Below, piece after piece: positions 48,901 through 59,938 of a stretch of DNA of 64,000 bases. The notes below the pieces were generated by a model. It searched no databases and was not told the DNA's origin. It worked only from the letters and a program-made list of their open reading frames with translations. Made by a program: the position numbers and the translations under genes. The stretch is from assembly GCA_032358165.1 (NCBI GenBank), contig JAALGY010000012.1:434001-498000 (forward strand), written 5' to 3'. This stretch comes from Diplosphaera chodatii. Lineage: Eukaryota; Chlorophyta; Trebouxiophyceae; Prasiolales; Stichococcaceae. How positions within the stretch are numbered: position 1 is the stretch's first letter; every line of letters begins with the position of its first letter.

Positions 48901-49902
48901 TTTATGGAGGCAAGGCACCTGCCGAGTGGCTGAAGTGCTCATGGGGTACGGAAGGCCTCACCACATGGTTTGCGGGACTTGTACAGCGGCATCAGCAACT
49001 TATGAACTGGTTGGAGGGAGGGCGGCCTAAGTCTTTCTGGTTGACAGGGTTCTTCAACCCTCAGGTTTTGCACAGAGCCTGATGATCTGTGCTACATGAA
49101 GTCTCAGCTGCAGATTAGGGACAAGTGAGCACGCTTACACAAATGTAGGGCTTCCTGACAGCAGTGAAACAAGAAGTTGCACGCCAGCATGGCTTTGAAA
49201 ACTGGGCGTTGGACGATGTCATTCTTAGTTCAGAAGTGATACATCCTTCAAAGGTAGTGATTGTTCACACTGTGAAGATTAGGCAGCTTTCTTGCTATCA
49301 AAGGCGCACTTGTTCGCAATAAATTCATGAGTGTTGAGGCGTCGTTTCAAGCATCGATTGGCTGTAAGGACCAAATTTAAGGTCGCACAACGCTCGAAAT
49401 CAATCACTACAGTTCGTTGCTGCTACAGGATGCCGAGGACATCCGAGACGTGCCGCCAGAAGGCGTGTACATCTATGGCTTGTACCTGGAAGGCTGTGCT
49501 TGGTGCCGCAAGCGCAACCGCCTCATCGAATCCGAACCCAAGAAGATGTTTGACGCATTGCCAATCTTGCATGTCACAGCTATACAGGTGGGCCTGCCCT
49601 GTTCAAAACATAGCTGTGCATGAGGCAGTGCCTATGTGCATGGTTTGATGGTGACTTTTTTCAAGATCAGAAGCCTGAAATGGACATGTTGCTCTACACA
49701 CGTGCCTCAAACTGATGCTGTGTCGCACATCATGTGTTCTTAGGCTAAAGACAAAACAAGGTTACACGTATTTGATGCGCCTTGTTATCGAGCAAGAGGC
49801 AGGACATCAACAAATTATATTACATCACTTTCTTTGCGGAGTGAGGAGGATAATGCAAAGTGGATTTTGCGTGGCGTGGCAATCTTGTTGTCAATTGTAT
49901 AA
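27490..49902 (+). CDS. Axonemal outer-arm dynein heavy chain, gamma type (DNAH5/DNAH8 family)
   Basis: This motor ATPase slides doublet microtubules in the flagellum. The gene has dozens of exons separated by introns mostly of 75-110 bp. The N terminus reads [20 protein letters not shown], then [20 protein letters not shown] (exons 27490-27563 and 27645-27756, phases agree), like the short N-terminal segment of outer-arm gamma chains. Then follow the tail (to about 34 kb), linker, six AAA+ modules, stalk and C-terminal domain. P-loops are GPAGTGKTET (AAA1), GPTGSGKST (AAA2), GGSGTAKTT (AAA3) and GVGGSGKRS (AAA4). Family-specific strings are [48 protein letters not shown]-type [20 protein letters not shown] and the last exon [33 protein letters not shown], stop at 49900-49902. 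The [10 protein letters not shown] and [14 protein letters not shown] forms point to the DNAH5/8 (algal gamma, ODA2-like) group rather than beta or cytoplasmic dyneins; this subtype call is from memory of the families. No in-frame stop was met in the exons I read, but not every junction was checked, especially 27757-28580 and the tail. Confidence 0.95.
37080..38030 (+). other. Dynein AAA1 module (main ATPase site)
   Basis: Reads [20 protein letters not shown], then Walker A GPAGTGKTET (37179-37194 joined to 37277-37288), [18 protein letters not shown], Walker B region [14 protein letters not shown], the sensor block [20 protein letters not shown] and finally [17 protein letters not shown]. 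All residues required for hydrolysis are present. A phase-1 intron (37195-37276) splits the Gly codon just before the Walker A lysine. Confidence 0.93.
38080..39150 (+). other. Dynein AAA2 module
   Basis: Walker A GPTGSGKST is split by a phase-1 intron (38463-38596) at the same codon as in AAA1. Following exons read [57 protein letters not shown] and [12 protein letters not shown], ending [16 protein letters not shown]. This is the regulatory nucleotide site, and its motifs are those of the DNAH5/8 group. Confidence 0.92.
39690..41340 (+). other. Dynein AAA3 module
   Basis: [18 protein letters not shown] precedes the P-loop [18 protein letters not shown] (about 40050-40110), then [18 protein letters not shown], a [20 protein letters not shown] block and [19 protein letters not shown]. 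An intron just before the P-loop (from 39968, GTACGA donor) joins GSK to APLLVGG. No intron interrupts this P-loop, unlike AAA1 and AAA2. Confidence 0.9.
41640..42660 (+). other. Dynein AAA4 module
   Basis: [18 protein letters not shown] is followed by [20 protein letters not shown] (P-loop 41795-41821), [15 protein letters not shown] text with [20 protein letters not shown], and [19 protein letters not shown] with [17 protein letters not shown] (near 42430-42580). The order and spacing are those of axonemal dyneins. Confidence 0.9.
42790..44400 (+). other. Dynein stalk and microtubule-binding domain
   Basis: [20 protein letters not shown] opens the first stalk helix, followed by heptad-rich exons ([40 protein letters not shown]). 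The microtubule-binding tip lies around 43380-43800 ([40 protein letters not shown]), and the returning helix reads [20 protein letters not shown] then [20 protein letters not shown]. The length looks normal for the family. Confidence 0.88.
44420..46800 (+). other. Dynein AAA5-AAA6 region
   Basis: [19 protein letters not shown] and [20 protein letters not shown] mark AAA5. [55 protein letters not shown] and [15 protein letters not shown] lead into AAA6, with [20 protein letters not shown] (near 46220-46290). The intron at 45397-45597 contains two long C tracts. Confidence 0.88.
45397..45597 (+). repeat. Poly-C tracts within a dynein intron
   Basis: The intron between KEK (ending 45396) and EDLEEARS (starting 45598, acceptor TGTAG) contains an interrupted C run near 45403-45428 and another near 45501-45520. 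The opposite strand is therefore strongly G-rich. Homopolymer length may be unreliable in the assembly. Confidence 0.7.
47080..49902 (+). other. Dynein C-terminal domain
   Basis: Exons read [124 protein letters not shown] and the terminal exon 49744-49902. These match the C-terminal block of axonemal dyneins end to end, so the 3' end of the gene is secure. Confidence 0.92.
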
Positions 49903-50749
49903 ACTTCGTGACATGGCATGGTTGTACGACCATCTGAAGCAGCCTGAACTTGGCCCATCTGCGCACGGTTGTGAAGATTGCGCATGCGCACGCCACTTCT
50001 GTACAAAGCAGCATCAATTCACTGTTCCCTAGATTGGACACTTGATTGGTAGCTTACACCTTGATTTTACGTTATCATTTCGTTGCGCACGGCTTCCAGG
50101 CCGACAGAACACCCGCTCGCGTTGTCAGGCGGCTTTTTGCCCCCGAGGGGCTCTTAGTTTGCCAGCTGACGCTTCAACCCCTGACATTCCAGCCCTCATA
50201 GCGCGCCACGCCGGCATTTGCGTTCACGGAATTTGGCCGATGGCGCCCTGTCCGCAGCGTCTCTGCAGCCTGGCGCGCAGTTACAGGCTTAGGTTTTGAC
50301 GTTATTCACGATGAGCCGTGTCTCGCGGCCGGAAGTGCCTTCAGCTAAGACCGACTTCTGGCATGCAGTGATCTGAACATCGAGATGGCCACCGCCCGTG
50401 TGCCGCACCAAACCACGTGACGCCTTGCGCAGGCTCCTAATATGCAAATATAGACCCTCATGCGTGTCGTCAGCGGCATGAAACGCCTCCTTGCGTGTGC
50501 TCGAAACTGTGAGCAACACGGGCCTGTAGTGAAATTGCACACTGCACCTAAATCGTGCGGAGCAGGCCGAGGGGGCATTTTAGCGCCCGAAGAGCTCCCC
50601 CTTGTCGGTCATAACCGAGGCATATGAGAGGTGCCTGACCACGCGCGCCGTGCATGACCAACCCGAACAGTTTCCAGTAACCCCTCCACCGACGTCGACG
50701 TCAGCAGATCTCAGGATGTAGGTTACCGGTGCAAATAACGAGAACGATT
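49903..50749. other. Dynein 3' flank and MULE 5' region
   Basis: No gene is recognised. The dynein 3' UTR should lie just after 49902. The region from about 50280 to 50750 has short frames only and may be the 5' part of the MULE at 50750; no terminal inverted repeat was found by eye. Confidence 0.35.
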
Positions 50750-53700
50750 GTAAAGTTCCCCACCCGCCTCTCAGAGGAGTGCCGCGCATGGGTGGCACAG
50801 CGCCTACTCATTGAAGTGCCATTCGGCACCATCCTTGAGGTGTGTGCAATGTGCTGCAGGTCATGCAGTGATACCTGAATGTATAGGCTACCATTGGATC
50901 TTGCTGAACAGATATCATGAACGCATCGGTATGGCTGCAGGAGAACCGCCAACGCATCACAGCCTTGTGCCCAACCGAGGCAGAGCTGCAGCTACACGTG
51001 CAGCTGTGGCGTGACAGGCATCTTTCAAAGTCAGATCTGTACAACCTGCGGCGTCAGCAGCAGCAGCGGCAGTGGCTGCTGGACGACAGCCCATCAGTAT
51101 CCATCGACATGTGGGTGCAAGCCAACCCAGACTGGGTGTTTTACTATCAGCAGCAGCGGCAAGCCAGTGAGCAGATCTTCATACTGGGGTTACAGTCCGA
51201 GGAGCAGCTGCAGTGGCTGCTGGAGTTTGGCAAGGTGCTCATCATGGACTCGACATTTGGCACCAACAACAGCAAGGTGCGCTTGTCAGGTTGATGACGG
51301 CATCTGCACTGGGCATATAGCTGGACATTTGCATGGCATCTCATGTGTTGCTGCACCAGCTGCCGTTCGCACGTCTTGCTTGTTATGTGCAGTTCCCGTT
51401 ATTCACCATCATGGTGGTGGACGCACACCAGCGGGGCAGGCCAGTTGCTTGGGCTCTTCATGGCGGCGGCGAGCGCATCGAAAGCATCTCACTTTGGTTG
51501 CGCGCCTTCCTGGAGAAAGCCCAGAAGCGGCAGCCAGGCTGGATGCCTGAAGCCATCCTGGTGGACAACTCAAATGCTGAGATTGGCGCCATCAGGTGCA
51601 TACAGCTGTGTAGCAGCCATGCACGAGTCCCAGTACAGTCGTCATGACTGTGAGCAACCTTATTGCAGCAAATGCTCGACACACGTGCCTGACATGCAGG
51701 GCGGTCTTCGGGAATGCAGTGCACATCTTCTTGTGCTGGTTCCATGTCCTGCGCAACTGGCTGCAAAAGGCGATATCGAAGGTGCAGCGCAACCCTCAAC
51801 GTCGCCAGGCGCTGCTGAAGCGCTGCAGTGAGATCCTGCACTTCAACCCCGGCGCAGGCACAGGTGCTGCTTTGCATCATCTACCACTACCATCAACGCA
51901 CCCAGCAGTTCATGGGCTGAGCTGTGCAACAGCAGCCGCGCTGCGCTCTTGACGTGTGTCTTCTGTGTGTAGATCTAGCAACATTGCGGAGCCAGGTGCA
52001 GGAACAGATACGGCAGTTGTTTGCCGATTTTGCCGACTGCCCTGAATTCCTTGCGTACATGCAGAAGGAGTATCTTGGTGACAAGCTGGGTGCGCATCAC
52101 GAACATTGCATGTCAGTCGACGAGGTGCAGCTGCTGATGATTCTAGCGCTGGTTGCCGTGGAAAGCTGCCTTTTCAAGCTGACTGCGTTGGTGTAACTGC
52201 AGAGATGTTTGTGGCCGGCTTTCGCAACATCAACTTACAGAACCAGAACACAACCGGCGCGGTGGAAGGGTATCATGGCGTCATCAAGCCCGAGCTGGAC
52301 AACGACAGGGCACGCCTGCAGACACGCCGAATCGATTGGCTGGTCTACCAGCTGGTTGGCATCATCTTCAGGCACTACCTGGTATGTACCATGCTGCTGC
52401 TATAGTGCTTATCATGACCTGTCAAGATGCGCATAGGAGGATTGAGCTGTACGTGGTGTTTGTCAGCTGTGGAGCCAGTCTTTGTATGACTATCCATGTG
52501 CTGGTTGGCGCACAGGATCACGTCAGGCGCAGGACGGTATGCCTCGACAGGAACAAGGTGGCAGAGCAGATCGCAACGGCAGCAATCGTGAAGGCGGCTG
52601 AGCTGCCGGACGCTCATGTGCTCGGTGCAGATGGAGTGCAGGCGGCGCTGGTCCGCAGCTGCAGCAACCCAGCTGTCCAGTACACGGTTACCGATGACAG
52701 CTGCAGCTGCACACATGCAGCGCGAGGCAACCTTTGCAAGCACCGCGTCAAGTTGCTGTTGCTGCGATACGACATCAACCCTGGCCAGCTGAAGACTGTC
52801 ATGGGCACCAAGCTGGGCACCAATGCGGGCGGTCTCGAGGCCCTGCGTCAGCAGTATCCGATGCGGCAGCAGGTGGGAACCTGATATATGTTCTAACCAA
52901 CTGCTGTTTGTTCAGGATACTGCGCTGCAGGCGGATGCATGGTTGCGCTATTGTTGTATGCTGAGATATTCGATTTCCTGCACAACTGTGTTGCAGGCAG
53001 GTCAAACTGTGCGTGGCGATGCCACAGCCATTGCGGCTCCGCCACCGACCAGCGGGGCAGCCGTGCAAGCAGTTGCATCATCGACCATACCAGTGCAGGA
53101 GGGGCGCAGCAGCGCAGCAGTGGACGCAGCCAGCCGGCAGCGCAGATTGCTGGCGAAGTATGCCCAGCTCAGGGCGGAACAGGACCAGCTGGCCAGCTCA
53201 ACACCTGAGCAGCTTGCGGCGGCAGTGACTATATTGGAGAATGGCAACACATATCAGCGCCAGCTCGCAGCTCGTTCAGCTCTAGATGCAGAAGCCGGCA
53301 CCCTGCACCCTGCCAGCCAGCAGGCAGAGCCGCTGACACAGCTGAACCCGGAGGATGGCTGGGGCAAGAAGCGGCGTGAGCCAGCGTGCTTTGGTGGGCT
53401 TTCCAACAGGCGCCGCAAGCGGCAGCAGCAGACCACAGCGCATCAGCAGCAGCCGCCCGCGCCACCGCTGGAAGCTTTCGTCAAGCCCGCCTGCAAGCAG
53501 CCCCGCAAGAAGGGGCCACTGATCCAGCAGCTGCCGGGCTATCTGCCTGAGGGCAAGGAAAACACGGCTGGCAGCGTGGCAGTGCGACACAGCACTGCAG
53601 CTGCGCGGCCCAGCACGGCCCAGCAGCCGCTCGCACCGGCAGCAGCTGGCTGTGTACAACAGCCTCAGCCAGTGGTGCAGCCAGGCTGCACTGCGACCTT

Positions 53701-54022
53701 GCACTGTGCCGGGGGTTTGTCGGCAGCATTGGTGCCACTGCCGCAGGGTGTGCAGCCACGCTGCTCTGCGGGGGCAGTGCAGGCCACGCTGCCTGTGCCT
53801 GCACAGCTGCATCTTGCGGGACCAGCTGCGCAGCCTGCGAGCATGCCGCAGCCGTCACAGATGGTGCCGCCAATGGGTTGGCCAAGTGTTTTAGCAGCTG
53901 GGGGGCAGTGGACACAGCCGGCTGGTCTGCCACTGGCTGGTCTGCCACAGGGTCTGCCACAGCAGACCCTGGAGCTGCTGGCTGCTTTTCTGGCGCAGCA
54001 GCAGCCGCAGCGTTTGCCGTAA
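50750..54022 (+). CDS. Mutator-like (MULE) transposase with SWIM zinc finger, copy 1, apparently intact
   Basis: The gene is read through about eight exons. RLSEECRAWVAQRLLIEVPF (near 50770) is followed by MNASVWLQENRQRITAL and a helical segment with the heptad-like RRQQQQRQWLL. The MULE DDE core shows LIMDSTFGTNNSK (first Asp, near 51245), PLFTIMVVDAHQRGRPVAWA, AILVDNSNAEIGAI (second Asp, near 51570), LCWFHVLRNWLQKAISKV and TTGAVEGYHGVIK with the catalytic Glu at 52265-52267. Next comes a SWIM finger DSCSCTHAARGNLCKHRVKL (C-x-C...C-x-H). The last exon (about 52990-54022) adds some 340 residues rich in Gln, Ala and Pro with a basic KKRREPACFGGLSNRRRKRQ segment, perhaps a nuclear signal. The protein would cut and paste DNA in the nucleus. 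No stop or frameshift was met in the exons read, but the junction near 50840-50912 is unresolved. It could be an active autonomous MULE or a domesticated gene. Confidence 0.85.
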
Positions 54023-54559
54023 GGTTGGCACACTTGATGCAGACAGCCAGCACTTAGTCGATTGATGGTTTTCAGCTCTTTGTCGTTTGCTGGGTGAGTT
54101 ATGGAAACTGGCATGCGATGTTGTAGAGCACACGTTTGCAAGGAAATGCATTTTGCAGACGCAGAACAGGCTTTTGTATTCAGAATGATTGTGCATGCCC
54201 GTAAGGTTGCGATGGTTTCCTGATGTGCCACCACCCACTCCGCAGAACCTCGTCTGAATGCACTGCCCCCAGACAACTGCCTCCGGCATATCATTCTAAA
54301 AGAATTCAGGTACTTGGGACGCCGGACAACCCACGCTTTGTCGCGTTCTTACATCTTTGCACCTGCACGTGCCCGCGCGCTGCTGGGCGCTGCCAGCTCG
54401 GATCCAGCAGGCATGCAGCGTTAAACCCTGACAGCCTCATATGACCCATAAGGAGTAGGGATTGTAAATGCTGTACGTAACGGGACATACCGTCGGTGAA
54501 AGCGCCTGCGTATGCATGTCTTGTTGCAGTGTCATCATAGGTGCGAATTGGTGTGCCTG
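54023..54559. other. Spacer between MULE copies 1 and 2
   Basis: Nothing recognised. Probably contains the 3' UTR of copy 1. Confidence 0.35.
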
Positions 54560-56246
54560 TAGCGTGCGTATGGCTTGCAAGCAACTTGCCAGGCGCAGGA
54601 GTTGTGTCACCCCTGCGTGAACCTCCCAAGCGAGTCATTCCATGTCGAAGACTTGCAGCTGGTCGCAAGCGTTGTCTCAGAGCAGGCTTTGGGCCAGTCC
54701 AGCGGGGGTACTGGTCATCCCACCACCCAGCATTATCAGATCTGCCTGCAGGAAGACCGTGTTGCCCACCTGTTGCAACTTGCAACAGAAGGCGCAGCGC
54801 AGCGTGGAGGGTGCAATATCATTCGCTATTCCAGCCGCAAGCTCAACACCGACCCACAGCACCCCTCAATCTACAGTGAACAAATAATCATCGCCACGGA
54901 GGTCCAGCAGACAACAGCACTGATCAGCCGGAGGTAGTCGACCCAAAGCACGGCCCAGGCAGCAAGACAAGCAAAGTCAAAACAATGAGAGCGTCAAAGT
55001 TGGCTGCAAAGTCCACTTCCGTGTAATGGAAGCCTGTGGTGGCGCCTGGCATTGTCATTGTCAAGTGGCCCGTCGACAGCACACAGCACGTTGGTCATGG
55101 CGCTCAGGCTCATGCAGCCCTCCGTGACGAGGCCGATCTGTTCCCCAGCCGCCTCTCAGTGGAATGCCGCGCATGGGTGGCCCAATGGCTGCTCATTGGT
55201 GTGCCGCCATGCACAAAAAGCGAGGTCTCGTATGCTTCATCGTGCACAAAAGTCGGCAATGCAGCTTGGCAGGAACAGTCTCTGATTGGGGATGCTCAGC
55301 AGTTTAAGCATATGCTTGCAGGAGCACCGTGCGTACATCCGCTGCCAATGCCCAGCGGAATTGGTCACTTCGGCAGCACAAGCAGCTGTGGCGGGACAGC
55401 CACCTGTGCACGGCTGACATTCAGAAGCTGTGACATCAGCAGCAGCTGCAGCAATGGCGGCTGCACGCTGACCCAGCGACGTCTGTAGACCTATGGCAGC
55501 AAGCTCACCCTGATTGGGTCTTTTGCTATCAGTTTCAGCAACGAGCCTCCGAACAAACCTTCGTATTGGGCTTGCAAGCAGAGAAGCAGCGGCAGTGGCC
55601 GCTGCATTTGGAAGGGTGCTCTTCATGGATGCAACTTTCGGCACCAACGACTGCCGGTCACGCTTGCACATGACCCGAATATGGGTGGACCATATGCATG
55701 TGCTGCGCATTAGCAACAGTGTACATAACAACCCCGTGACATAGTTTGCGCGACTCACGAGTGCAGACTCCGCACGCAGTACCTGCTGTTTGCAATCCTG
55801 GTCATGGACGATCATCAGCGGGGTAGGCCGGTCGCTTGGGCGTTGCCTGGCGGGTGAGAGTCAATTGACAACTCGCCATGTTCCTTCGGCACTTCTTGAA
55901 GCGAGCACGGCAGCTGCAGCCGGGCTGGCTGCCTGAGGCTGTCATGGTTGACAACAGCAACGCTGAGATCGACTATGACAACGACACCTTACCCAAAGCG
56001 TGTGCAAACCATACGCATCCCTACCCAAATCGTACCCAACCGCTTACGCTTATTTGAGTACAACTGGCCCGCTGCGGGTGCGCCTACTCAAACTGTACCT
56101 ATTCCATACCCATCCTGCCAGCAGCATCTGAAAGGGGGCTGCTGCCAAAGGGTCGCCCTAGGCCGCCCACCCGCCCTGCCCATCGTTCAAGCTCACCTGT
56201 TGCCTGTTAGGCTATCATGTTCATTTGCACATCTACACAGCCCAGA

Positions 56247-56917
56247 CAGGGGGGCCCAGGGAAGGAAGTTAGCGGCGCACAGTGGGTTACGTAAACCCAT
56301 GACACGTCAGCAGGGGGTGGGGGGTTAGACGTGATCTGAACAATTGGCGTTCGCATGGGCGAGACGCGAGTTTGTCCCCCACCGGCATAGGAAAGGGGTA
56401 GGGAAGAAAGGCGTGCACTCTGAAACACTGAAAGGCACCGTCATATCTCCCCGTCGTCAGAAAACACTAAACTTCTGCCCCTTATTCAAGAGGGTATCAC
56501 TATTCGCAAACCAAATTTAGCTCGCCGCGCACCGCAACTGGCTCGTCGCCGTGCGGCGCCGACAGCAACAATGCAGGAAATGCACGAGGTGGTTTCAGGC
56601 CACAAGACTGCAGCGCTAACGGCCGGACGGCACCATCAGCCGTTCCGGAAATATCGGCTCTAGGGTTTTTGCTCGCTCCTCGCGATGAACGCAAAGAGTT
56701 TGGCCCCTAAAAGGGGGCCAAACTAACAAAATGATGGCAGGAATTTGCCCGCGGGAGAGTGCCACGTCAGGAAACTGGTGTGCCACGTCAGCTAAGTGAT
56801 CTGCCACGCCAGTGAGATTGTCAGATCGAGCCTGCCACGTCAGGAGGGTGGGGGGTCGTAGCTGTGATTGACGAAACTTCGTTGTGCGCCGCTAACTTCC
56901 TTCCCTGGGCCCCCCTG
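56247..56917. repeat. Inverted-repeat pair flanking MITE A copy 3
   Basis: GGGCCCAGGGAAGGAAGTTA GCGGCGCACA (about 56249-56279) is matched in reverse by GTGCGCCGCTAACTTCCTTC (about 56884-56915). The interior contains GACACGTCAG, then the MITE, then three or four GCCACG(T/C)CAG words (56759-56845). This may be one composite foldback element. Confidence 0.65.
56341..56724 (+). repeat. MITE family A, copy 3
   Basis: 384 bp, from CAATTGGCGTTCGCATGGGC to the near-perfect hairpin AGTTTGGCCCCTAAAAGGGG...GCCAAACT (56697-56724). Very similar to 22099-22476 along its whole length, implying fairly recent activity of the family. Confidence 0.75.
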
Positions 56918-59639
56918 GCCCAGATTGCAGCGCAAGCACTGCAGCAATGATAGCACTCCGTTGTGCGTCCCCGCTCCTGATCCTTGATGGCAGTTATGAT
57001 TCCAGGCTGCAAGCACTGGGACGGACAGGCAACAGCATCTGATGGTCCAGTTCTGCAGCATGCCGCAGGCGCGGGGATCGCGGCGCTTGTGACGGCCTCA
57101 GGGCACAGGGCATGCTGGCAAGCGTGCATCGGGGCCGCGGGGCCGGGACAGATGACGTGCTCTGCAGCAGGTGACCGTTGAGTGCTTGTGAGGACAGCCA
57201 CAGCGCCCATACAGGAACAGAGGCCAACGTTGTGCTGCAACCTGACACTAAAAACAGATTCTGGTGTATCAAATACGGCCTGCCGTCAGTCCCCGCGTCC
57301 CCAATCGCACCCGGCCTCATTGCTGCCTTCCAGATGCGAAGCCAGATTGGCACAGCAAGGCAGTGTTGTGAGACTTGTAGGTCTCACATGGGCACTGATC
57401 ATGCTGACAGACGGTATCTCCATCTTTGCAGAGTAGCATGCCGCTGCTGCGGCAGTAAGCCACAACGGACTGCGGGGATGCCGCACTGCATTGTGCGGCA
57501 CAAGCTGCCAGCAGTGGGCGGCTCCGTCGCCTCGTAGCATACGCCACTTGTTGACACAGCCCTCAAGGTAGACCTCGGTCTGTGGAATCCGCCGCGGTGC
57601 AGTCTGCCGCTGCATGGCTTTGTGCGCCTGCGTGTGCACTTGTTGTCAGGCTGATCAGCGGCGCGGTGTGATGCAATGTCAGGGTGTCATGACAGCTCTT
57701 CTGCTCGCCTCTACTGATGAGCTGTATACACAGCGGTTGAAGTCCTGCCTGTCCACAGAACGTCCCATGCTGCAGATGATGGCTGCCATACGGCGCAACA
57801 GCTGCCAGCCACTACGCAAGTCATAAGCACGTGGCGCATCACTTGCAGCAGCAGTTGCAGCGGCAGTGTACGACCGACTGCGGCCGACGTCGTCAGGTGA
57901 GCAGCGTGCCAGACATGTGTACATGTTGAGCTAGGCTTTCATGTCTAACTGACGACTGTGCCACCGGCCCCCAGCTCCATACTCCGGTAACCACAGCCGC
58001 ATCCTGCTGTTCAGCAGTACCGTTTGAGCAGGTTGTTTACAGTGCAGTGACCAGCGCAAATCAATACCGTTCCTCCTGGTATGTATGTAGGTCTGTGGCG
58101 GCTGGTCCCATACAGCATGCTGCGCTTGAACCCAGCAGCTCTGCACACAGAGCCACAAGGTCACCTCGCTATCCTCGGCCTTCAAGATGCTTCGTCACTC
58201 ATCGACATTGGCATCGGCAACTCGTAACTTGACGGTCATTATGCATGCTGCATGCCGGTGACCTTGCCTGAGTACCGTTGCCAATTTGTCGTGACATTGC
58301 TCAAGTGCTGAGCTGTTGATGGTGCATGTGCAGGTGCTGATGTCAGTGGCACAAGTGCAGCCTCCGATGTTTGCAAGGGACAAGCGGCAAGTGCAGCGCG
58401 CTGTGGTCCAGCTGGAAGCGAGCCCTGGTGGCAGAGCTAGCGGCGTGCGGCTTAGTAGAGTAGACTTGCTTATGCAGGCAGGTGTTCAGTTTGCAGCACC
58501 GACGGTCTACGCATAGCATGCCTGTAACAGTGTGAAGTCCTACGCAAACCGTACTCAAACCAAACCCTAATTTGCGTAGTTTTGGCCAGATGCGTAGGTT
58601 CATACCCCAAAGGCCTACCCAAACCATACCCAAATGCCTACCCAAACACAGCTTACTTGGTACCTATTCCATGTCCATTTGCGTATGGTATGCACACTGT
58701 TTGGGTAACGTGTCGTTGTCATAGTGATATATATCGGCGGTGTCTGGTGAGGCCATGACTGGTGGCGGCTGCTTCAATGCTGTGCACTTGTCGCGCTCAA
58801 TTTCTGTGCACCTGCAGCACTCGACCTTGCCTCCTACCTTATGTATGCCCATTGACCATCTCCAACTTCTGCCGCATGCTGCAGGGAGGTGTTTCGGCAT
58901 GCATAGAAGCAAGGTCAGGTGTTCCTATGCACGTTTCACATCATGGATAGCTGGATTAAGAAGAGCATCCAGAGGGTGAAGACCGACAAGCCACACCGCC
59001 AGAGTTGATCGCGCGCCTCGGCACAAATTCTGCAATTCAACCCTGGCACAGGCGCAGGTGAAGGAGAATCAGCATCTGGCATGCTGCAGGCCCCAACCTT
59101 GGCATGTGGCAGAGTGCAGAACCCTTTCAAGCACGTTGCTGCCCACCTGACTGCATGCTTGCTTTCAGACCCAGCAGCAGTGCGTTTGCAGCTGCGTGAG
59201 CTCTTGCAGCAGCTGTACGACGACTTTGACGGGGACTGCCATGACTTCTATGGTTGAGATGACATACTGGAGGAGATGTTTAAACCCAAACCCTCGAGTC
59301 CGAACTCAAACTCGCAGCCGCGAAAACATTAGCGGCCAGGGTTTAGGCCCCTCCAGTTTACCCGACCCCTACTCGAGCAAACGGCGGGGGAGTGTGAATT
59401 TCATGAGGAACGGGGCGTTTCTTATTCACCGGGTCGCAACCAGGCGTCGACCTCTCGTTATTGGAATTTTCCCTCATGAGTGGTTTGGTACTCGGAACCA
59501 GCACAGTGCGCCACGTCAGCACTGGCCGGAGAGCAGCTCCCAACATCGACCCTCCAGATGTCTAATTAGTGCCAAAGACCACTGGAGCCTCGTTGTGTGC
59601 CACGTCAGCTTTTTGCCCAACAAGCGTCCCCTCCAGGGC

Positions 59640-59938
59640 CATAATCAGATGGCACCCTCCAACATACCTATGCCACATACCCAGGGTAGCGCCTTTATCA
59701 GATAGCACCAATGCCATATGGCACCTGTACCAAATGGCACCCATGCCACATGCCGCCTTTTCCAAATGGCGCCTACGGTATACCAAATGGCACCTATGCC
59801 AAATGACACCTATAACACATAGCACTTACACCAAATGGCACCCATAAACACATGGCGACTATACCAAATGGCACCTTTGCGAGATGGGTACCCATGCCAA
59901 ATGACACTTGAATCAGATGGTACCTGCCGGTCTAGCAT
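59640..59938 (+). repeat. Degenerate tandem array of about 17-bp units
   Basis: About sixteen units around the consensus CCAAATGGCACCTATG, clearest from 59725 to 59930. Units vary in one to four positions and a few in length. Satellite-like; no coding role is apparent. Confidence 0.8.

Larger units (their letters stand above)
55971..58726. mobile_element. 2.76-kb inverted-repeat DNA element nested in MULE copy 2
   Basis: The left end (G)ACTATGACAACGACACCTTA (from 55971) and the reverse complement of the right end CACTATGACAACGACACGTT (58707-58726) form an inverted repeat of about 47 bp with few mismatches, extending to CATACGCA. CACTA at one end, with ATC left and ATA right of the element as a possible decayed 3-bp duplication, suggests the CACTA superfamily. 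TACCCAAA words are repeated inside both ends (about 55985-56040 and 58540-58650). The interior holds a MITE A copy, an inverted repeat and short unrecognised frames (57178-57537, 57614-57826); no transposase was identified. Confidence 0.75.
54560..59255 (+). pseudogene. MULE transposase copy 2, broken and split by an insertion
   Basis: Homologous to 50750-54022. The N-terminal part (54940-55060: DPKHGPGSKTSKVKT, VGCKVHFRV) leads into PGIVIVKWPVDSTQHVGHG and LFPSRLSVECRAWVAQWLLI. Premature stops are seen in the helical segment (DIQKL then TGA at 55431-55433, where copy 1 has Arg) and after RGRPVAWALPGG. The Asp block FMDATFGTND survives near 55625. The frame is interrupted at GTCATGGTTGACAACAGCAA CGCTGAGATC (55941-55970) by the 55971-58726 element, and homology resumes with FHIMDSWIKKSIQRVK (near 58935) and ILQFNPGTGAG (near 59030), trailing off about 59250. 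The Glu and SWIM regions are missing. Confidence 0.8.

Noticed and set aside
27490..49902. Cytoplasmic or IFT dynein heavy chain
   Set aside because: Motifs such as [17 protein letters not shown] and [16 protein letters not shown] fit axonemal DNAH5/8-type chains, and the N terminus matches an outer-arm type.
53481..54294. Long minus-strand ORFs of 190 and 209 codons
   Set aside because: They are antisense to the low-complexity last exon of the MULE gene and consist of Ala/Gln-biased shadow sequence.
55237..55815. 192-codon minus-strand ORF
   Set aside because: Antisense to recognisable MULE copy 2 exons on the + strand.
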